In this document: in pieces, positions 16,511-27,927 of the stretch
How positions within the stretch are numbered: position 1 is the first letter of the stretch
How the letters are laid out: each line of letters begins with the position of its first letter
Source: Rubrivivax gelatinosus
GTDB lineage: Bacteria > Pseudomonadota > Gammaproteobacteria > Burkholderiales > Burkholderiaceae_C
Assembly (NCBI RefSeq): GCF_004340905.1
Contig: NZ_SLXD01000007.1
Location: 124,001 to 188,000, forward strand
Length of the DNA stretch: 64,000 bases
Direction of reading: 5' to 3'
Translations under genes and position numbers: made by a program
The notes under the pieces: model-generated
Seen by the model: the letters and a program-made list of their open reading frames with translations, nothing else
Told to the model about the DNA's origin: nothing
Databases searched by the model: none

Positions 16511-18547
16511 TCAGGCCGTGCGGCCGAACGGGCGGCGCTGTTGCCACCAAGCCAGCACCTGGGCCACCGAGTCCTCGATGGAAAGTGCCGAGTTGTCGAG
16601 TTCCAGCGCGTCTTCGGCCGGCTTCAACGGCGAGACGCTGCGTGATCGGTCACGCAAGTCCCGCGCCTCGAGGTCCGCGCGAAGGTCGGAGATATTAGCA
16701 GAAATTCCCTTGGAAATCAGTTGCTTATAGCGCCGCTCGGCACGCTGGGCGGCGCTCGCCGTGAGGAAGACCTTGAGCGGCGCGTCGGGGAAGATCACGG
16801 TGCCCATGTCGCGGCCGTCGGCCACCAGCCCCGGCGCGCGGCGGAAGGACAGCTGCAGCTCGTGCAGCGCGGCGCGCACCTCGGGCCAGACCGAGACCTG
16901 CGAGGCCATCAGCCCGCTGGTCTCCAGGCGCAGCTCGTCGGTGATGTCGCGTCCGCGCAGCCAGGTGCGGCCGGCGTCGGCGCCGTCGCCGAAACGCAGG
17001 TCCAGGCCCGCGGCCAGCGTCGCCAGCGCGGCCTCGTCGTCGGGCGAGACGCCGTCCCAGAGCGCCGCAATGCCGGTGGCGCGGTACAGCGCACCCGAAT
17101 CCAGCAGCGCGTAGCCCAGCGCTGCGGCGACCTCGGCCGCCAGCGTGCCCTTGCCCGACGCGGTCGGGCCGTCGATCGTGATCACCGGCACCTCGGCCGG
17201 CTCGGCGCGCGCCAGGCCGAACAAGGCCTCGAAGTAGTCGGGGAAGGTCTTGGCGACGCAGTGCGGCTCGAGGATGCGAACGGGCACCCGTGCGCCGACT
17301 GTCGGGTTGAACGCCGCCAGCGACAGGCACATCGCCATGCGGTGGTCGTCGTAGGTCCGGATCTCCGCCGGCAGCCAGGCCTGCGGCGCGCGCACCTCGA
17401 TGAAGTCGGCCCCCTCGACGACCGTCGCGCCGACGCGGCGCAGTTCGGCGGCCATCGCGGCGATGCGGTCGGTCTCCTTGACGCGCCAGCTGGCGATGCC
17501 CTCGATGCGTGTCGGGCCTTCGGCGTACAGCGCCATCGCCGCCAGCGTCATCGCGGCGTCGGGGATGTGCTTGGCGTCCAGCGTGATGCCGGCCAGCGGC
17601 CAGCGCCCGCGGCGCACCTCCAGCCAGCCGGGGCCGGTGCGCACGTCGGCGCCCATCGCCTGGGCCGCTTCGACGAAGCGGATGTCGCCCTGGATCGAGT
17701 CGCTGCCGACACCTTCGATGCGCACCGCGTCGCCGCCGGTCGCGGCGATCGCCCCGAGCGCGACGAAGTACGAGGCCGACGAGGCGTCGCCTTCGACGTG
17801 GATGTCGCCCGGCGAGCGGTAGTGGCTGCCCTGCGGGATCGTGAAACGCTGCCAGCCCTCGCGCTGCACGGCGATGCCGAAACGCGCCAGCAGGTTGACG
17901 GTGATCTCGACGTAGGGCTTGGAGATCAGCTCGCCGTCGACCTCGACGACGAGGTCGTGGGCGTCGGCGGCCAGCGGCAGCGCCAGCAGCAGCGCCGTCA
18001 GGAACTGGCTGGAGACGTCGCCGCGCACGCGGATCGGCCGCTCCAGCGCCAGGCGGCCGCCGGCGCAGCCGCGCAGGCGCAGCGGCGGGTAGCCCGGCGT
18101 GCCCAGGTCCTCGATCGTGCAGCCCAGCGGGCGCAGCGCGTCGACGAGGTCGCCGATCGGGCGCTCGTGCATGCGCGGCACGCCGCAGAGCTCGAAGTCG
18201 CCGCCCTGCAGCGTCGCCAGCACCGCCAGCGCGGCGGCCAGCGGCCGCATCGCGGTGCCGGCGTTGCCGAGGAACAGCCTGGTCTCGTGCACCGACAGCC
18301 GGCCGCCCAGGCCGGTGACGGCCAGTGTGCCGTCGGCGTCGTGGGCGATGCCGCAGCCCAGCGCGCGCAGGGCGTCGAGCATGACGCGCGTGTCGTCGCT
18401 GGCCAGCAGGTCGTGCACGCGCGTCGTGCCGTCGGCCAGGCCGGCGAGCAGCAGCACGCGGTTGGAGATGCTCTTGGAGCCGGGCAGCCGGACGGTGCCG
18501 GCCGCGCCTGCCATCGGCGGCAGGTCGAGGAAGGGAGTGCGGAACAT
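16511..18547 (-). CDS. aroA-cmk: Fused EPSP synthase / cytidylate kinase
   Basis: This 678-residue protein joins two enzymes that are separate in most bacteria. Residues 1 to about 450 are 3-phosphoshikimate 1-carboxyvinyltransferase: [32 protein letters not shown] and [18 protein letters not shown] are its phosphoenolpyruvate and shikimate-phosphate site motifs. From about 453 on it is CMP kinase, with the P-loop [15 protein letters not shown] and later [20 protein letters not shown]. There is no stop or frameshift between them. EPSPS makes the last but one chorismate precursor; CMP kinase recycles CMP for nucleotide synthesis. The ATG at 18547 gives the normal MFRTPFLDL start. It lies 16 bases after tyrA. 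Adjacent aroA and cmk genes are common in Burkholderiales, and I recall some lineages with this fusion. Confidence 0.95.
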   Translation of the reverse strand: MFRTPFLDLPPMAGAAGTVRLPGSKSISNRVLLLAGLADGTTRVHDLLASDDTRVMLDALRALGCGIAHDADGTLAVTGLGGRLSVHETRLFLGNAGTAMRPLAAALAVLATLQGGDFELCGVPRMHERPIGDLVDALRPLGCTIEDLGTPGYPPLRLRGCAGGRLALERPIRVRGDVSSQFLTALLLALPLAADAHDLVVEVDGELISKPYVEITVNLLARFGIAVQREGWQRFTIPQGSHYRSPGDIHVEGDASSASYFVALGAIAATGGDAVRIEGVGSDSIQGDIRFVEAAQAMGADVRTGPGWLEVRRGRWPLAGITLDAKHIPDAAMTLAAMALYAEGPTRIEGIASWRVKETDRIAAMAAELRRVGATVVEGADFIEVRAPQAWLPAEIRTYDDHRMAMCLSLAAFNPTVGARVPVRILEPHCVAKTFPDYFEALFGLARAEPAEVPVITIDGPTASGKGTLAAEVAAALGYALLDSGALYRATGIAALWDGVSPDDEAALATLAAGLDLRFGDGADAGRTWLRGRDITDELRLETSGLMASQVSVWPEVRAALHELQLSFRRAPGLVADGRDMGTVIFPDAPLKVFLTASAAQRAERRYKQLISKGISANISDLRADLEARDLRDRSRSVSPLKPAEDALELDNSALSIEDSVAQVLAWWQQRRPFGRTA

Positions 18548-18563
18548 CGGGTTGGAGAAGGCG

Positions 18564-19445
18564 TCAGCGCTGGGCCGATCGCGGCGCGCCCATCTGCCAG
18601 CCGGCACGGCCTTCGGCGGCGGCGCGGATCATTGCTTCCAGCGCGTCGGTGTTGCCGCTCAGCATCAGCTGTTCGAAGGCGTCGAGCGACTGGCGGAAGC
18701 GCTGCGACTGCTTGAGGATCTCTTCGCGGTTGGCGCTCAGCACGTCGCGCCACATCTCGGGGTTGCTGGCGGCGATGCGCGTGAAGTCGCGAAAGCCCGG
18801 GCCGGCCAGCGACAGGAAGTCGCGCCCGGCGGGCTGGCCGACCACCGCCGAGAAGTAGGCGAAGGCCAGCAGGTGCGGCAGGTGGCTGACGGCGGCGAAG
18901 GCGGCGTCGTGGTTCTCCGGCGTCATCTTCAGCACCTGCGCGCCGATCGCCGACCAGACGTCGGTGGCCTTCTGCACCAGCTCGGGCGAGGTCTGCGGCA
19001 GCGGCGTCAGGATGACCTGGCGGCCGGCGTAGAGCGCCGCGTCGGCGTGGCCGATGCCGGCCAGTTCCTTGCCGGCGATCGGGTGCGCCGGCACGAACGA
19101 GCCCAGGCGTTCGCGCAGCACGCGGCGCGCGGCGTCGACGACGTCGCGTTTGGTGCTGCCGACGTCCATGAACAGCACGCCCGGCTCGACGAGATGGCGG
19201 ATGGCCTTGAAGGTCGATTCGGTGGCCGCCACCGGCACCGACAGCAGCACGACGTCCGAACCGGCGACGGCCAGCAACGCCGACTCCGCCACGACGTCGA
19301 TGACGCCGAGCTTCTTCGCGCGTTCGGTCGTCGACGGGCTCTTGCTGTAGCCGATGACGCGCTTGACCAGGCCCGCGCGCTTGAGCGCCAGCGCGAAGGA
19401 GCCGCCCATCAGGCCGCAGCCGATGACGCCGAGTTGCTGGAACAT
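18564..19445 (-). CDS. tyrA: Prephenate dehydrogenase TyrA
   Basis: TyrA oxidatively decarboxylates prephenate (or arogenate) to make the tyrosine precursor. The 293-residue protein starts with the NAD(P)-binding Rossmann motif [20 protein letters not shown], has [14 protein letters not shown], the catalytic-region segment [14 protein letters not shown], and DHAAF-like [17 protein letters not shown]. No ACT domain follows, so it is the short type. Its start and the pheA stop share one base. The pair feeds phenylalanine and tyrosine from chorismate made via the next gene's EPSP synthase. Confidence 0.95.
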   Translation of the reverse strand: MFQQLGVIGCGLMGGSFALALKRAGLVKRVIGYSKSPSTTERAKKLGVIDVVAESALLAVAGSDVVLLSVPVAATESTFKAIRHLVEPGVLFMDVGSTKRDVVDAARRVLRERLGSFVPAHPIAGKELAGIGHADAALYAGRQVILTPLPQTSPELVQKATDVWSAIGAQVLKMTPENHDAAFAAVSHLPHLLAFAYFSAVVGQPAGRDFLSLAGPGFRDFTRIAASNPEMWRDVLSANREEILKQSQRFRQSLDAFEQLMLSGNTDALEAMIRAAAEGRAGWQMGAPRSAQR

Positions 19446-20551
19446 CAGTGCACGTCCACCGGGTAGGCCCCGAGGATCTTGAAGAAGGCGCAGGCGTCGT
19501 GCAGCTCACGCAGTGCGGCACCGACCTTGGGCTCGTCGGGATGGCCCTGGACGTCGATGTAGAAGTAGTACTCCCACTGGCCCGAACGCGCCGGGCGCGA
19601 CTCGAAGCGCGACATCGAGACGTCGTGGCGCTTGAGCGGCACCAGCATGTCGTGCACCGCGCCCGGCCGGTTCTTCACCGACAGCACGAGGCTCGTGCAG
19701 TCGTGGCCCGAGGGTTTGGGCACCGGGTGGCGGTCGGGGTGGGTGACGATCGCGAAGCGCGTGCGGTTGTGGGCGTCGTCCTGGATCGCAGGCGCCAGCA
19801 CGTGCAGGCCGAACTCGCTGGCCGCGCGCACGCTGGCGATCGCCGCGACGCCGCTGTCCAGCGAGGCCAGGCGCGCGCCTTCGGCGTTGCTCGAGGCCGG
19901 GCGGCGCTCGGCGTCGGGCAGGTGGTGGCTGAGCCAGCCGTGGCACTGCGCCAGCGCCTGCGGGTGGGCGCAGACGGCGCGGATGCCTTCCAGCGAGTTC
20001 TCGCGCCGCAGCAGGTTCTGGCGGATGAACAGGCTGGTCTCGCCGATGATGAACAGCGGCGTGTGCAGGAACAGGTCCAGCGAACGCGCGACGACGCCTT
20101 CGGTCGAGTTCTCGACCGGCACGACGCCGAAGTCGGCCGCGCCCGAGGCCACGGCGTGGAAGACCTCGTCGATGCTCGCGCACTGCACACGCAGCAGCGA
20201 GCTGCCGAAGTAGCCGATCGCCGCTTCCTCGCTGAAGGTGCCGGCCGGGCCCAGGTAGGCCACTCGCGTCGGCGTCTCCAGCGCGCGGCAGGCCGACATG
20301 ATCTCGCGCCAGATCGGCGCGATGCTCGCGGTCTGCAGCGGCCCCGGGTTCACGGCCTTCATGCCGTCGATGACCTGGGCCTCGCGTTCGGGGCGGAAGA
20401 CGACCGAGCCCTCGCGCTTCTTCAGCTCGCCCACCGCCAGCGCCAGGCCGGCGCGGCGGTTGAGCAGTTCGAGCAGTTCGCGGTCGACCGCGTCGATCTG
20501 CTGGCGCAGGCCGACGAGGGCGTCCGAGGACTCGACCTGGGGAGTCTTCAC
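19445..20551 (-). CDS. pheA: Bifunctional chorismate mutase / prephenate dehydratase
   Basis: The 368-residue P-protein converts chorismate to prephenate and then phenylpyruvate. Residues 10-95 form an AroQ-type chorismate mutase (LRQQIDAVDRELLELLNRR). Residues 100-275 form prephenate dehydratase (VAYLGPAGTFSEEAAIGYFG, GVVPVENSTEGVVARSLDL, and TRFAIVTH with the catalytic threonine). The last 80 residues are an ACT domain (LVLSVKNRPGAVHDMLVPL, SRFESRP) for phenylalanine feedback. GTG at 20551 is the start, overlapping the stop of the DUF2059 gene; no ATG occurs before the mutase domain in frame. The usual neighbours serC and hisC are absent. Confidence 0.95.
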   Translation of the reverse strand: MKTPQVESSDALVGLRQQIDAVDRELLELLNRRAGLALAVGELKKREGSVVFRPEREAQVIDGMKAVNPGPLQTASIAPIWREIMSACRALETPTRVAYLGPAGTFSEEAAIGYFGSSLLRVQCASIDEVFHAVASGAADFGVVPVENSTEGVVARSLDLFLHTPLFIIGETSLFIRQNLLRRENSLEGIRAVCAHPQALAQCHGWLSHHLPDAERRPASSNAEGARLASLDSGVAAIASVRAASEFGLHVLAPAIQDDAHNRTRFAIVTHPDRHPVPKPSGHDCTSLVLSVKNRPGAVHDMLVPLKRHDVSMSRFESRPARSGQWEYYFYIDVQGHPDEPKVGAALRELHDACAFFKILGAYPVDVH

Positions 20552-21161
20552 TGCTTGGGCGCGCTCGCCGCGGCGGCCGGCGCCGCAGCCTCGAAGCGCT
20601 TGCGCACCGACTGTTCCATCGCCTGCACCTTGGGCGCGACCAGCGGCTTGGTCTCCGCGACGAGCTTCTCGCCGATGGCGCGCTGCATGTCGCCGTTCAG
20701 CGACTGGAACTTGCGGTTGACCGGCGACTCGAGGATGCCGACGAGCTGCTTGAGTTCGGCTTCGGTGAAGCGCTGCTCCAGCAGCACCCCGATGGTGCTC
20801 GGCGCGAGCTTGACGGCGCGGTCGCGCACGATCGGCGTGGCCTCGTCGGCGTACTTCTTGGCGTCGGCCTGCATGCCCTTGACGACGGCTTCGCGCTTGT
20901 CGGCGGGCAGGCGCTGGACCGCCATCGCGCCCTGCTGCATCAGCATGACGGCGGGCTGCTCGGCAAGCTGGCGCGCCATGTTCTCGACGGCCGGCTGCTG
21001 GATCTGCAGGATCTTGGCAACCAGTGCCTTCTTCGCCGGGCTCGACGGCGCGGCGGAGGCGGCGGCCGACGCGGCCGGCGCAGCAGCGGGTGCCGAGGCT
21101 TTCTGGGCCATGGCGGGGACGGCCGCGGCGAGAGCCAGGGCCAGCACGAATCGTTGGGTCA

Positions 21162-21162
<1 letters not shown>
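20548..21162 (-). CDS. DUF2059 domain secreted protein
   Basis: The 204-residue protein has a signal peptide (MTQRFVLALALAAAVPAMAQ, cleavage probably after AMA), an alanine- and serine-rich linker, then a helical region matching the DUF2059 family: VAKILQIQQPAVENMARQL, LEQRFTEAELKQLVGILESP and KFQSLNGDM. Its function is unknown. The C-terminus is alanine-rich. The gene overlaps gyrA upstream by one base and pheA downstream by four, so it is squeezed into the gyrA-pheA junction where serC usually sits in Burkholderiales. The protein is likely periplasmic. Confidence 0.82.
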
Positions 21163-23825
<2,663 letters not shown>

Positions 23826-24093
23826 GCGGGATCGCGTGGCGCGCGAGCAGGAGCGGCCCGGCCGGAGCGGCCTGGCATCGGACGTGGAATTCTACGGTGC
23901 GCAGCCTGTCGTGGCGGAGCAACACGCAGTCGAGCACGCCGAGGCTCAGGGGTCAGAATGCAGGCGTACCGATGCCCTATGGCACAATCCTTCGCAGGTG
24001 GTAAGTACCCGCCATGTCGGGATTTGCCCGGAGTTCAGGCTTTCGGTTTGGACGTTTCGCAGTACTGCTGCGGCTTTCCTCGAGAGGAGAAAC
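23826..24093. promoter_or_regulatory. Divergent promoter region of gyrA and ompA
   Basis: This 268-base gap separates the two divergent starts. On the minus strand TAGAAT (plus-strand ATTCTA at 23889-23894) could be a -10 for gyrA. On the plus strand CACAAT at 23983-23988, preceded by TGG, could be a -10 for ompA, with about 100 bases of leader. Neither has a convincing -35, so these are candidates only. GAGAGGAGA at 24082-24090 is the ompA ribosome binding site. I see no gene in the gap. Confidence 0.35.
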
Positions 24094-24738
24094 ATGAAGA
24101 AACTGAACAGGGTGGCGGTGCTCTTCGCATCCGCTGCGCTCGCCGCCCCGATCGCGGTTCTGGCACAGGGCCAGACGATCGACAACTGGCGTGCCACGGA
24201 CGGCACCGTCTGGAAGAACGGCACGAACGAACTGTGCTGGCGTGATGCCAACTGGACGCCGGCAACCGCTGCCGCGGAATGCGATGGCGCGATCAAGCCG
24301 CCGCCGCCGCCGGCTCCGGCTCCGAAGGTCGCCCCGCCGCCCCCGCCGCCGCCCCCGCCGCCGCCGCCGGCTCCGGTCAGCGAGAAGGTCACCTTCGCCG
24401 CTGACGCGTTCTTCGACTTCGACAAGGCTGTCCTGAAGCCGGAAGCGAAGGCGAAGCTCGACGACCTGGCCTCCAAGGCCAAGGCCGTCAACCTGGAAGT
24501 CGTCATCGCCGTGGGTCACACCGACGCCACGGGTCCGGATGGCTACAACCAGAAGCTGTCGGTCAAGCGCGCCGATGCCGTGAAGGCCTACCTGGTCGAC
24601 AAGGGCATCGAAAAGAACCGCGTCTACACCGAAGGCAAGGGCGAGAAGCAGCCGGTCGCCGACAACAAGACCCGCGAAGGCCGCGCGAAGAACCGTCGCG
24701 TGGAAATCGAAGTGGTCGGTACGCGTACCAAGAAGTAA
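24094..24738 (+). CDS. ompA: OmpA-family outer membrane protein
   Basis: The 214-residue protein has a signal peptide (MKKLNRVAVLFASAALAAPIAVLAQG), a short domain of about 50 residues with two cysteines (LCWRDANW...AAECDG), a proline-rich linker of about 30 residues, and a C-terminal OmpA domain that binds peptidoglycan (FDFDKAVLKPEAKAKLDDLA, GHTDATGPDGYNQKLSVKRA, GRAKNRRVEI). It lacks the eight-stranded barrel of enteric OmpA; this short form is common in Burkholderiales. Strong ribosome binding site GAGAGGAGA, codon usage and a good terminator suggest high expression. It likely tethers the outer membrane to the wall. Confidence 0.92.
   Translation: MKKLNRVAVLFASAALAAPIAVLAQGQTIDNWRATDGTVWKNGTNELCWRDANWTPATAAAECDGAIKPPPPPAPAPKVAPPPPPPPPPPPPAPVSEKVTFAADAFFDFDKAVLKPEAKAKLDDLASKAKAVNLEVVIAVGHTDATGPDGYNQKLSVKRADAVKAYLVDKGIEKNRVYTEGKGEKQPVADNKTREGRAKNRRVEIEVVGTRTKK
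24298..24372 (+). repeat. CCG-rich repeat encoding the OmpA proline linker
   Basis: Near-tandem CCG/CCC codons encode runs of five and twelve prolines separated by alanine, lysine and valine. Such tracts are prone to length change between strains. The run lies in frame inside ompA. Confidence 0.7.
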
Positions 24739-24767
24739 TCGCCTGGAACCCACGGGTTCCCAGAACG

Positions 24768-24796
24768 AAACCCCGCTTCGGCGGGGTTTCTCGTTT
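24768..24796 (+). terminator. Intrinsic terminator after ompA
   Basis: A perfect 9-bp stem (AAACCCCGC at 24768-24776, GCGGGGTTT at 24781-24789) with the stable loop TTCG is followed by CTCGTTTG. It lies 30 bases after the ompA stop and is a textbook Rho-independent terminator. Confidence 0.88.
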
Positions 24797-24816
24797 GTCG
24801 CGCTTAGGATTCGACC

Positions 24817-25521
24817 ATGACCGTCAACGCCGACGCCCAGGAACTGGCCAAGTTCAGCGATCTGGCCCACCGCTGGTGGGATCCGGAGAGCGAGTTCCGT
24901 CCGCTGCACGAGATCAACCCCCTGCGCCTTGACTGGATCGACAGCCTGGCGGGCCTGCGCGGCAAGACCGTGCTCGACGTCGGTTGCGGTGGCGGGGTGC
25001 TGTCGGAGTCGATGGCGCGCCGTGCCGCGCACGTCACCGGCATCGACCTGTCGACCAAGGCGCTCGGTGTCGCACGCCTGCATGCGCTCGAGTCCGAGGT
25101 GATGAATCTCGAGTACCGTGAGATCGCGACCGAGGCGCTGGCCGCCGAGTGCCCGGGGAGCTTCGACGTCGTCACCTGCATGGAGATGCTCGAGCACGTT
25201 CCCGATCCGGCGTCGGTCATCGAGGCCTGTTCCCGGCTCGCCAAGCCTGGCGGCTGGGTGTTCTTCTCGACGCTCAACCGCAACCCCAAGGCCTTCCTGT
25301 TCGCGATCGTCGGCGCCGAGTACGTGCTGAAGATGCTGCCGCGCGGCACGCACGAGTACGAACGTTTCATCCGCCCGAGCGAGCTCGCGCGCTGGTGCCG
25401 CGACGCCGGCCTGTCGCCGGCCGGCAGCCGCGGCCTGCAGTACAACCCGCTGACCAGGCGCTACTGGCTGTCCGCCGACACCAGCGTCAACTACCTCGTC
25501 GCGACGCGAAAGCCCGGCTGA
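24817..25521 (+). CDS. ubiG: Ubiquinone biosynthesis O-methyltransferase UbiG
   Basis: UbiG makes both O-methylations in ubiquinone synthesis, using S-adenosylmethionine. The 234-residue class I methyltransferase has motif [17 protein letters not shown], the acidic post-I loop [20 protein letters not shown] as motif II, and [12 protein letters not shown] as motif III. The opening [21 protein letters not shown] is diagnostic for UbiG. Its stop shares a base with the gph start. The ompA-ubiG-gph order is typical for Burkholderiales. Confidence 0.96.
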   Translation: MTVNADAQELAKFSDLAHRWWDPESEFRPLHEINPLRLDWIDSLAGLRGKTVLDVGCGGGVLSESMARRAAHVTGIDLSTKALGVARLHALESEVMNLEYREIATEALAAECPGSFDVVTCMEMLEHVPDPASVIEACSRLAKPGGWVFFSTLNRNPKAFLFAIVGAEYVLKMLPRGTHEYERFIRPSELARWCRDAGLSPAGSRGLQYNPLTRRYWLSADTSVNYLVATRKPG

Positions 25522-26183
25522 TGGCGCGCGCCGAGGCGGTGCTGTTCGACCTGGACGGCACCCTGGTCGACAGTGCGCCCGATCTGGCCGGGGCGGCCAA
25601 CGACCTGCGTGGGGTGCACGGGCTGGCCCCGCTGCCCTACGAGCAGCTGCGGCCGATGGTCGGCACCGGCGCGCGCGGCATGGTCGGCGCGGCCTTCGGC
25701 CTGGCGCCCGGCGACGACGGCTTCGAGCCGCTGCGCGACGCCTTTCTCGCGCGTTATGCCGAGCGTCTGCTGCAGGCCACGCGCGTCTTCGACACCGTCG
25801 AGCCGATGCTCGCCGCGCTGGAAGCCGCCGGCCTGCGTTGGGGCATCGTGACGAACAAGGCGATGCGCTATGCCGAGCCGGTGGTGCGCGGTCTGGCGCT
25901 GGACGCTCGCGCGGCGGCATTGATCGCCGGCGATACGACGCCATTTTCCAAGCCGCACCCGGAGCCGCTGTTCGAGGCCGCGCGCCGCCTGGGTGTCGCG
26001 CCGGCGGGCTGCGTCTACGTCGGCGACGACCACCGCGACATCGTCGCCGGGCGCGCCGCGGGCATGCGAACGCTGGCCGCCGGCTGGGGTTACCTGGGCT
26101 GTGGCGAGCCGATTCACGCCTGGGGCGCCGACGCGGTACTCGAAGAGCCCTTTGCGCTCTTGAACTGGCTGGATCTGGCCTAA
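25521..26183 (+). CDS. gph: Phosphoglycolate phosphatase-like HAD hydrolase
   Basis: The 220-residue HAD phosphatase has the nucleophile motif LFDLDGTLVDSAPDL, motif II in GIVTNKA, the lysine region TPFSKPHPEPL, and VYVGDDHRDIVAGRAAGM as motif IV. This fits Gph, which dephosphorylates 2-phosphoglycolate from DNA repair or oxygenase activity of RuBisCO. MupP-type N-acetylmuramic acid 6-phosphate phosphatases are close relatives and are also found next to ubiG in some proteobacteria, so that role is possible. The start overlaps the ubiG stop. The final TAA coincides with the -10 box proposed for tmRNA. Confidence 0.88.
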   Translation: MARAEAVLFDLDGTLVDSAPDLAGAANDLRGVHGLAPLPYEQLRPMVGTGARGMVGAAFGLAPGDDGFEPLRDAFLARYAERLLQATRVFDTVEPMLAALEAAGLRWGIVTNKAMRYAEPVVRGLALDARAAALIAGDTTPFSKPHPEPLFEAARRLGVAPAGCVYVGDDHRDIVAGRAAGMRTLAAGWGYLGCGEPIHAWGADAVLEEPFALLNWLDLA

Positions 26184-26186
26184 ACT
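26160..26186 (+). promoter_or_regulatory. Probable tmRNA promoter
   Basis: TTGAAC at 26160-26165 and TAAACT at 26181-26186 form a -35/-10 pair with a short 15-base spacer. The 5' end of mature tmRNA lies 11 bases after the -10 box. The promoter is inside the end of gph, and the gph stop codon is the first half of the -10. Confidence 0.5.
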
Positions 26187-26196
26187 AGGCAACTCA

Positions 26197-26570
26197 GGGA
26201 CCGACCTGGCTTCGACGTGGGTGCGGAGTCGGCGCGGGGCATGCCGAGCACCAGTTCGCTCGTAAATCCACTGGAAACAAAGTAACTGCGAACGACGAAC
26301 GTTTCGCCCTCGCCGCTTAACACCGGTGAGCCTCGCAACAGTTGGCCGATGGGCTGGGTCTGAGGCGGCAACGCCGAAGACTGCGAGGTCATTCACATTG
26401 GCTCGTCCCGCGCCGGGTCACTCGGTGCGGGCCTAAAACCAAGTGACTCGGGGAACGGATAGCGTGCTGCTGCGCGATCCGGGCCCTCAAACTCAAATCA
26501 GCCAGCTACGCATGTAGAACCGTCCGGCGATGGCTTGCGGACGGGGGTTCGATTCCCCCCGGTTCCACCA
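26197..26570 (+). ncRNA. ssrA: tmRNA (one-piece)
   Basis: tmRNA rescues stalled ribosomes and tags the unfinished protein. The tRNA-like ends pair: GGGACCG at 26197-26203 with CGGTTCC before the encoded ACCA at 26567-26570. A T-arm with GGTTCGATTCC precedes it. The tag reading frame begins with resume codon GCG at 26288 and encodes ANDERFALAA, ending in TAA at 26318-26320. The ALAA end is the ClpXP degradation signal. It is a one-piece form of 374 bases, as usual for betaproteobacteria, and is followed by a good terminator. Confidence 0.97.
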
Positions 26571-26581
26571 TCCAAACCGAA

Positions 26582-26614
26582 GGCCCCGGCCGCGCGAGCG
26601 ACCGGGGCCTTTTC
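26582..26614 (+). terminator. Intrinsic terminator after tmRNA
   Basis: An 8-bp stem GGCCCCGG (26582-26589) with CCGGGGCC (26602-26609) and a 12-base loop is followed by TTTTCTTT. It begins 12 bases after the CCA end of tmRNA and would stop plus-strand transcripts before the convergent EamA gene. Confidence 0.88.
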
Positions 26615-26631
26615 TTTGCCTTGCCGCGCCT

Positions 26632-27546
26632 TCAGCGCCGGTTCGACGCGACGATGCCGCCGACGATCAGCGCGAAGGCCAGCGCGTGGTACAGGTGCGG
26701 AGGCTCGCCCAGCAGCGCCGCCGACAGCAGTGCAGTGAACAGCGGCGTCAGGTTGGCAAAGAAGCCCGCGATCGCCGGGCCGACCGCGGCGACGCCGCGG
26801 CCCCAGAGCCGGAAGGCCAGCACCGATGGCCCGACGGCGATGAAGACCAGCGCCACCAGGACCGTCGGTGACCACAGCACCGGCTGCGGCATCCAGATCG
26901 CCTCGCCGACGGCCGACAGCGTCGCCCAGCCGACGCCGAAGATCACCTGCACCAGCAGGAACTCGGCCCAGTTCCAGTCGGGCCGCTGCTCGCCTCGCAT
27001 CGACGCCGCGGGCCGCGCCAGCTGCCAGCTGTAGCCGGCCCAGGCCAGCGCCGCGACCAGGATCCACAGGTCGCCGGCGACGAGGCGGATCGCGCCCAGG
27101 CTGGACAGGTCGCCGCGCAGCAGCACGACCATCACGCCGGCCAGCGACAGCGCTGCACCGGCGAGCTGGCCCGCCCGCGGGCGCTCGCGGTAGAAGAGGG
27201 CGCCGACCAGCATCATCCACAGCGGGATGCTGGAGGCGATCAGCGTCACGTTGATCGGTGTCGAGGTGTGCAGCGCCAGGTACTGCAGCGCGTTGTAGGC
27301 GCCCACGCCCAGCAGCCCCAGGCCGGCCAGCGGCCGCCAGCGGGCGCGGATCTCGGCGCGGCGCTCGGGGGTGCCGATGGCGCGCCAGCCCAGCGGCAGC
27401 AGGATGGCCAGCGCCAGCCACCAGCGCAGGCAGTTCAGGAGCAGCGGCGGCATCGCCGGCGCCAGCAGGCGGCCGAGCATCGCGTTGCCCGCCCACAGCA
27501 TGGGCGGCACCGTCATCAGTGCCGCGATCCGGGGTGTGAGCGTCAT
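26632..27546 (-). CDS. EamA/DMT-superfamily exporter
   Basis: The 304-residue inner-membrane protein has ten predicted helices in two EamA repeats. The first half includes AGNAMLGRLLAPAMPPLLLNCLRWW and the second FFANLTPLFTALLSAALLGEPP, the typical conserved end of the last repeat. Members export amino acids or other metabolites. The substrate cannot be told from sequence. Its start overlaps the stop of the DUF2007 gene by four bases. Confidence 0.87.
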   Translation of the reverse strand: MTLTPRIAALMTVPPMLWAGNAMLGRLLAPAMPPLLLNCLRWWLALAILLPLGWRAIGTPERRAEIRARWRPLAGLGLLGVGAYNALQYLALHTSTPINVTLIASSIPLWMMLVGALFYRERPRAGQLAGAALSLAGVMVVLLRGDLSSLGAIRLVAGDLWILVAALAWAGYSWQLARPAASMRGEQRPDWNWAEFLLVQVIFGVGWATLSAVGEAIWMPQPVLWSPTVLVALVFIAVGPSVLAFRLWGRGVAAVGPAIAGFFANLTPLFTALLSAALLGEPPHLYHALAFALIVGGIVASNRR

Positions 27547-27848
27547 GCCGCGGGCCTCTCGGCGCCACAGCTCCAGCACTGTTCGAACGGCCCTTCGACG
27601 ATCTCGTGGCAGCGCGGGCAGGCCCAGGTGTGCTCGGGTGGGTGGCGCCACTCGGCAAGCAGCGCCTGGGCACGCGCGTGGTCGTCGTCGTCGACCCAGA
27701 CCTCGGGCAGGCTCTGGTCGGGCGGGATCTCGCCGGCGATGCCGCTGGCGTAGGCGCGCTGCACGCTGCTGGTGATGCCGGCGGCGCCGAGCTGGTCGGC
27801 CCAGAGGGTGGCCAGGACGAGGTTGGGTGCTTGGATCAGTCTCTTCAT
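27543..27848 (-). CDS. DUF2007 domain protein with zinc ribbon
   Basis: The 101-residue protein opens with MKRLIQAPNLVLATLWADQL, matching the DUF2007 (putative signal-transducing) domain. It continues LPEVWVDDDDHARAQALL, the usual end of that domain. A C-terminal zinc ribbon follows: CPRCHEIVEGPFEQCWSCG, two CxxC knuckles. I prefer ATG at 27848, which matches the family N-terminus; ATG at 27863 is possible. Function unknown; the zinc site suggests protein or nucleic-acid binding. Confidence 0.78.
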   Translation of the reverse strand: MKRLIQAPNLVLATLWADQLGAAGITSSVQRAYASGIAGEIPPDQSLPEVWVDDDDHARAQALLAEWRHPPEHTWACPRCHEIVEGPFEQCWSCGAERPAA

Positions 27849-27927
27849 CGGGCGGCGGATCATGCCACCGTCGGTGTGGCGGTTCGGCATCGCGTAACCT
27901 GCGCTCGTCGTCCACGAGGAGAACACC

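Noticed and set aside
14025-16730. A 901-codon plus-strand open frame opposite rpsA
   Set aside because: It is antisense to the well-conserved S1 protein; the translation is low-complexity and valine/aspartate-rich, as expected from a GC-rich shadow frame.
24298-24372. CCG-rich tract considered as a possible CRISPR-like or satellite repeat
   Set aside because: It is simply the proline codons of the OmpA linker; there are no spacers.
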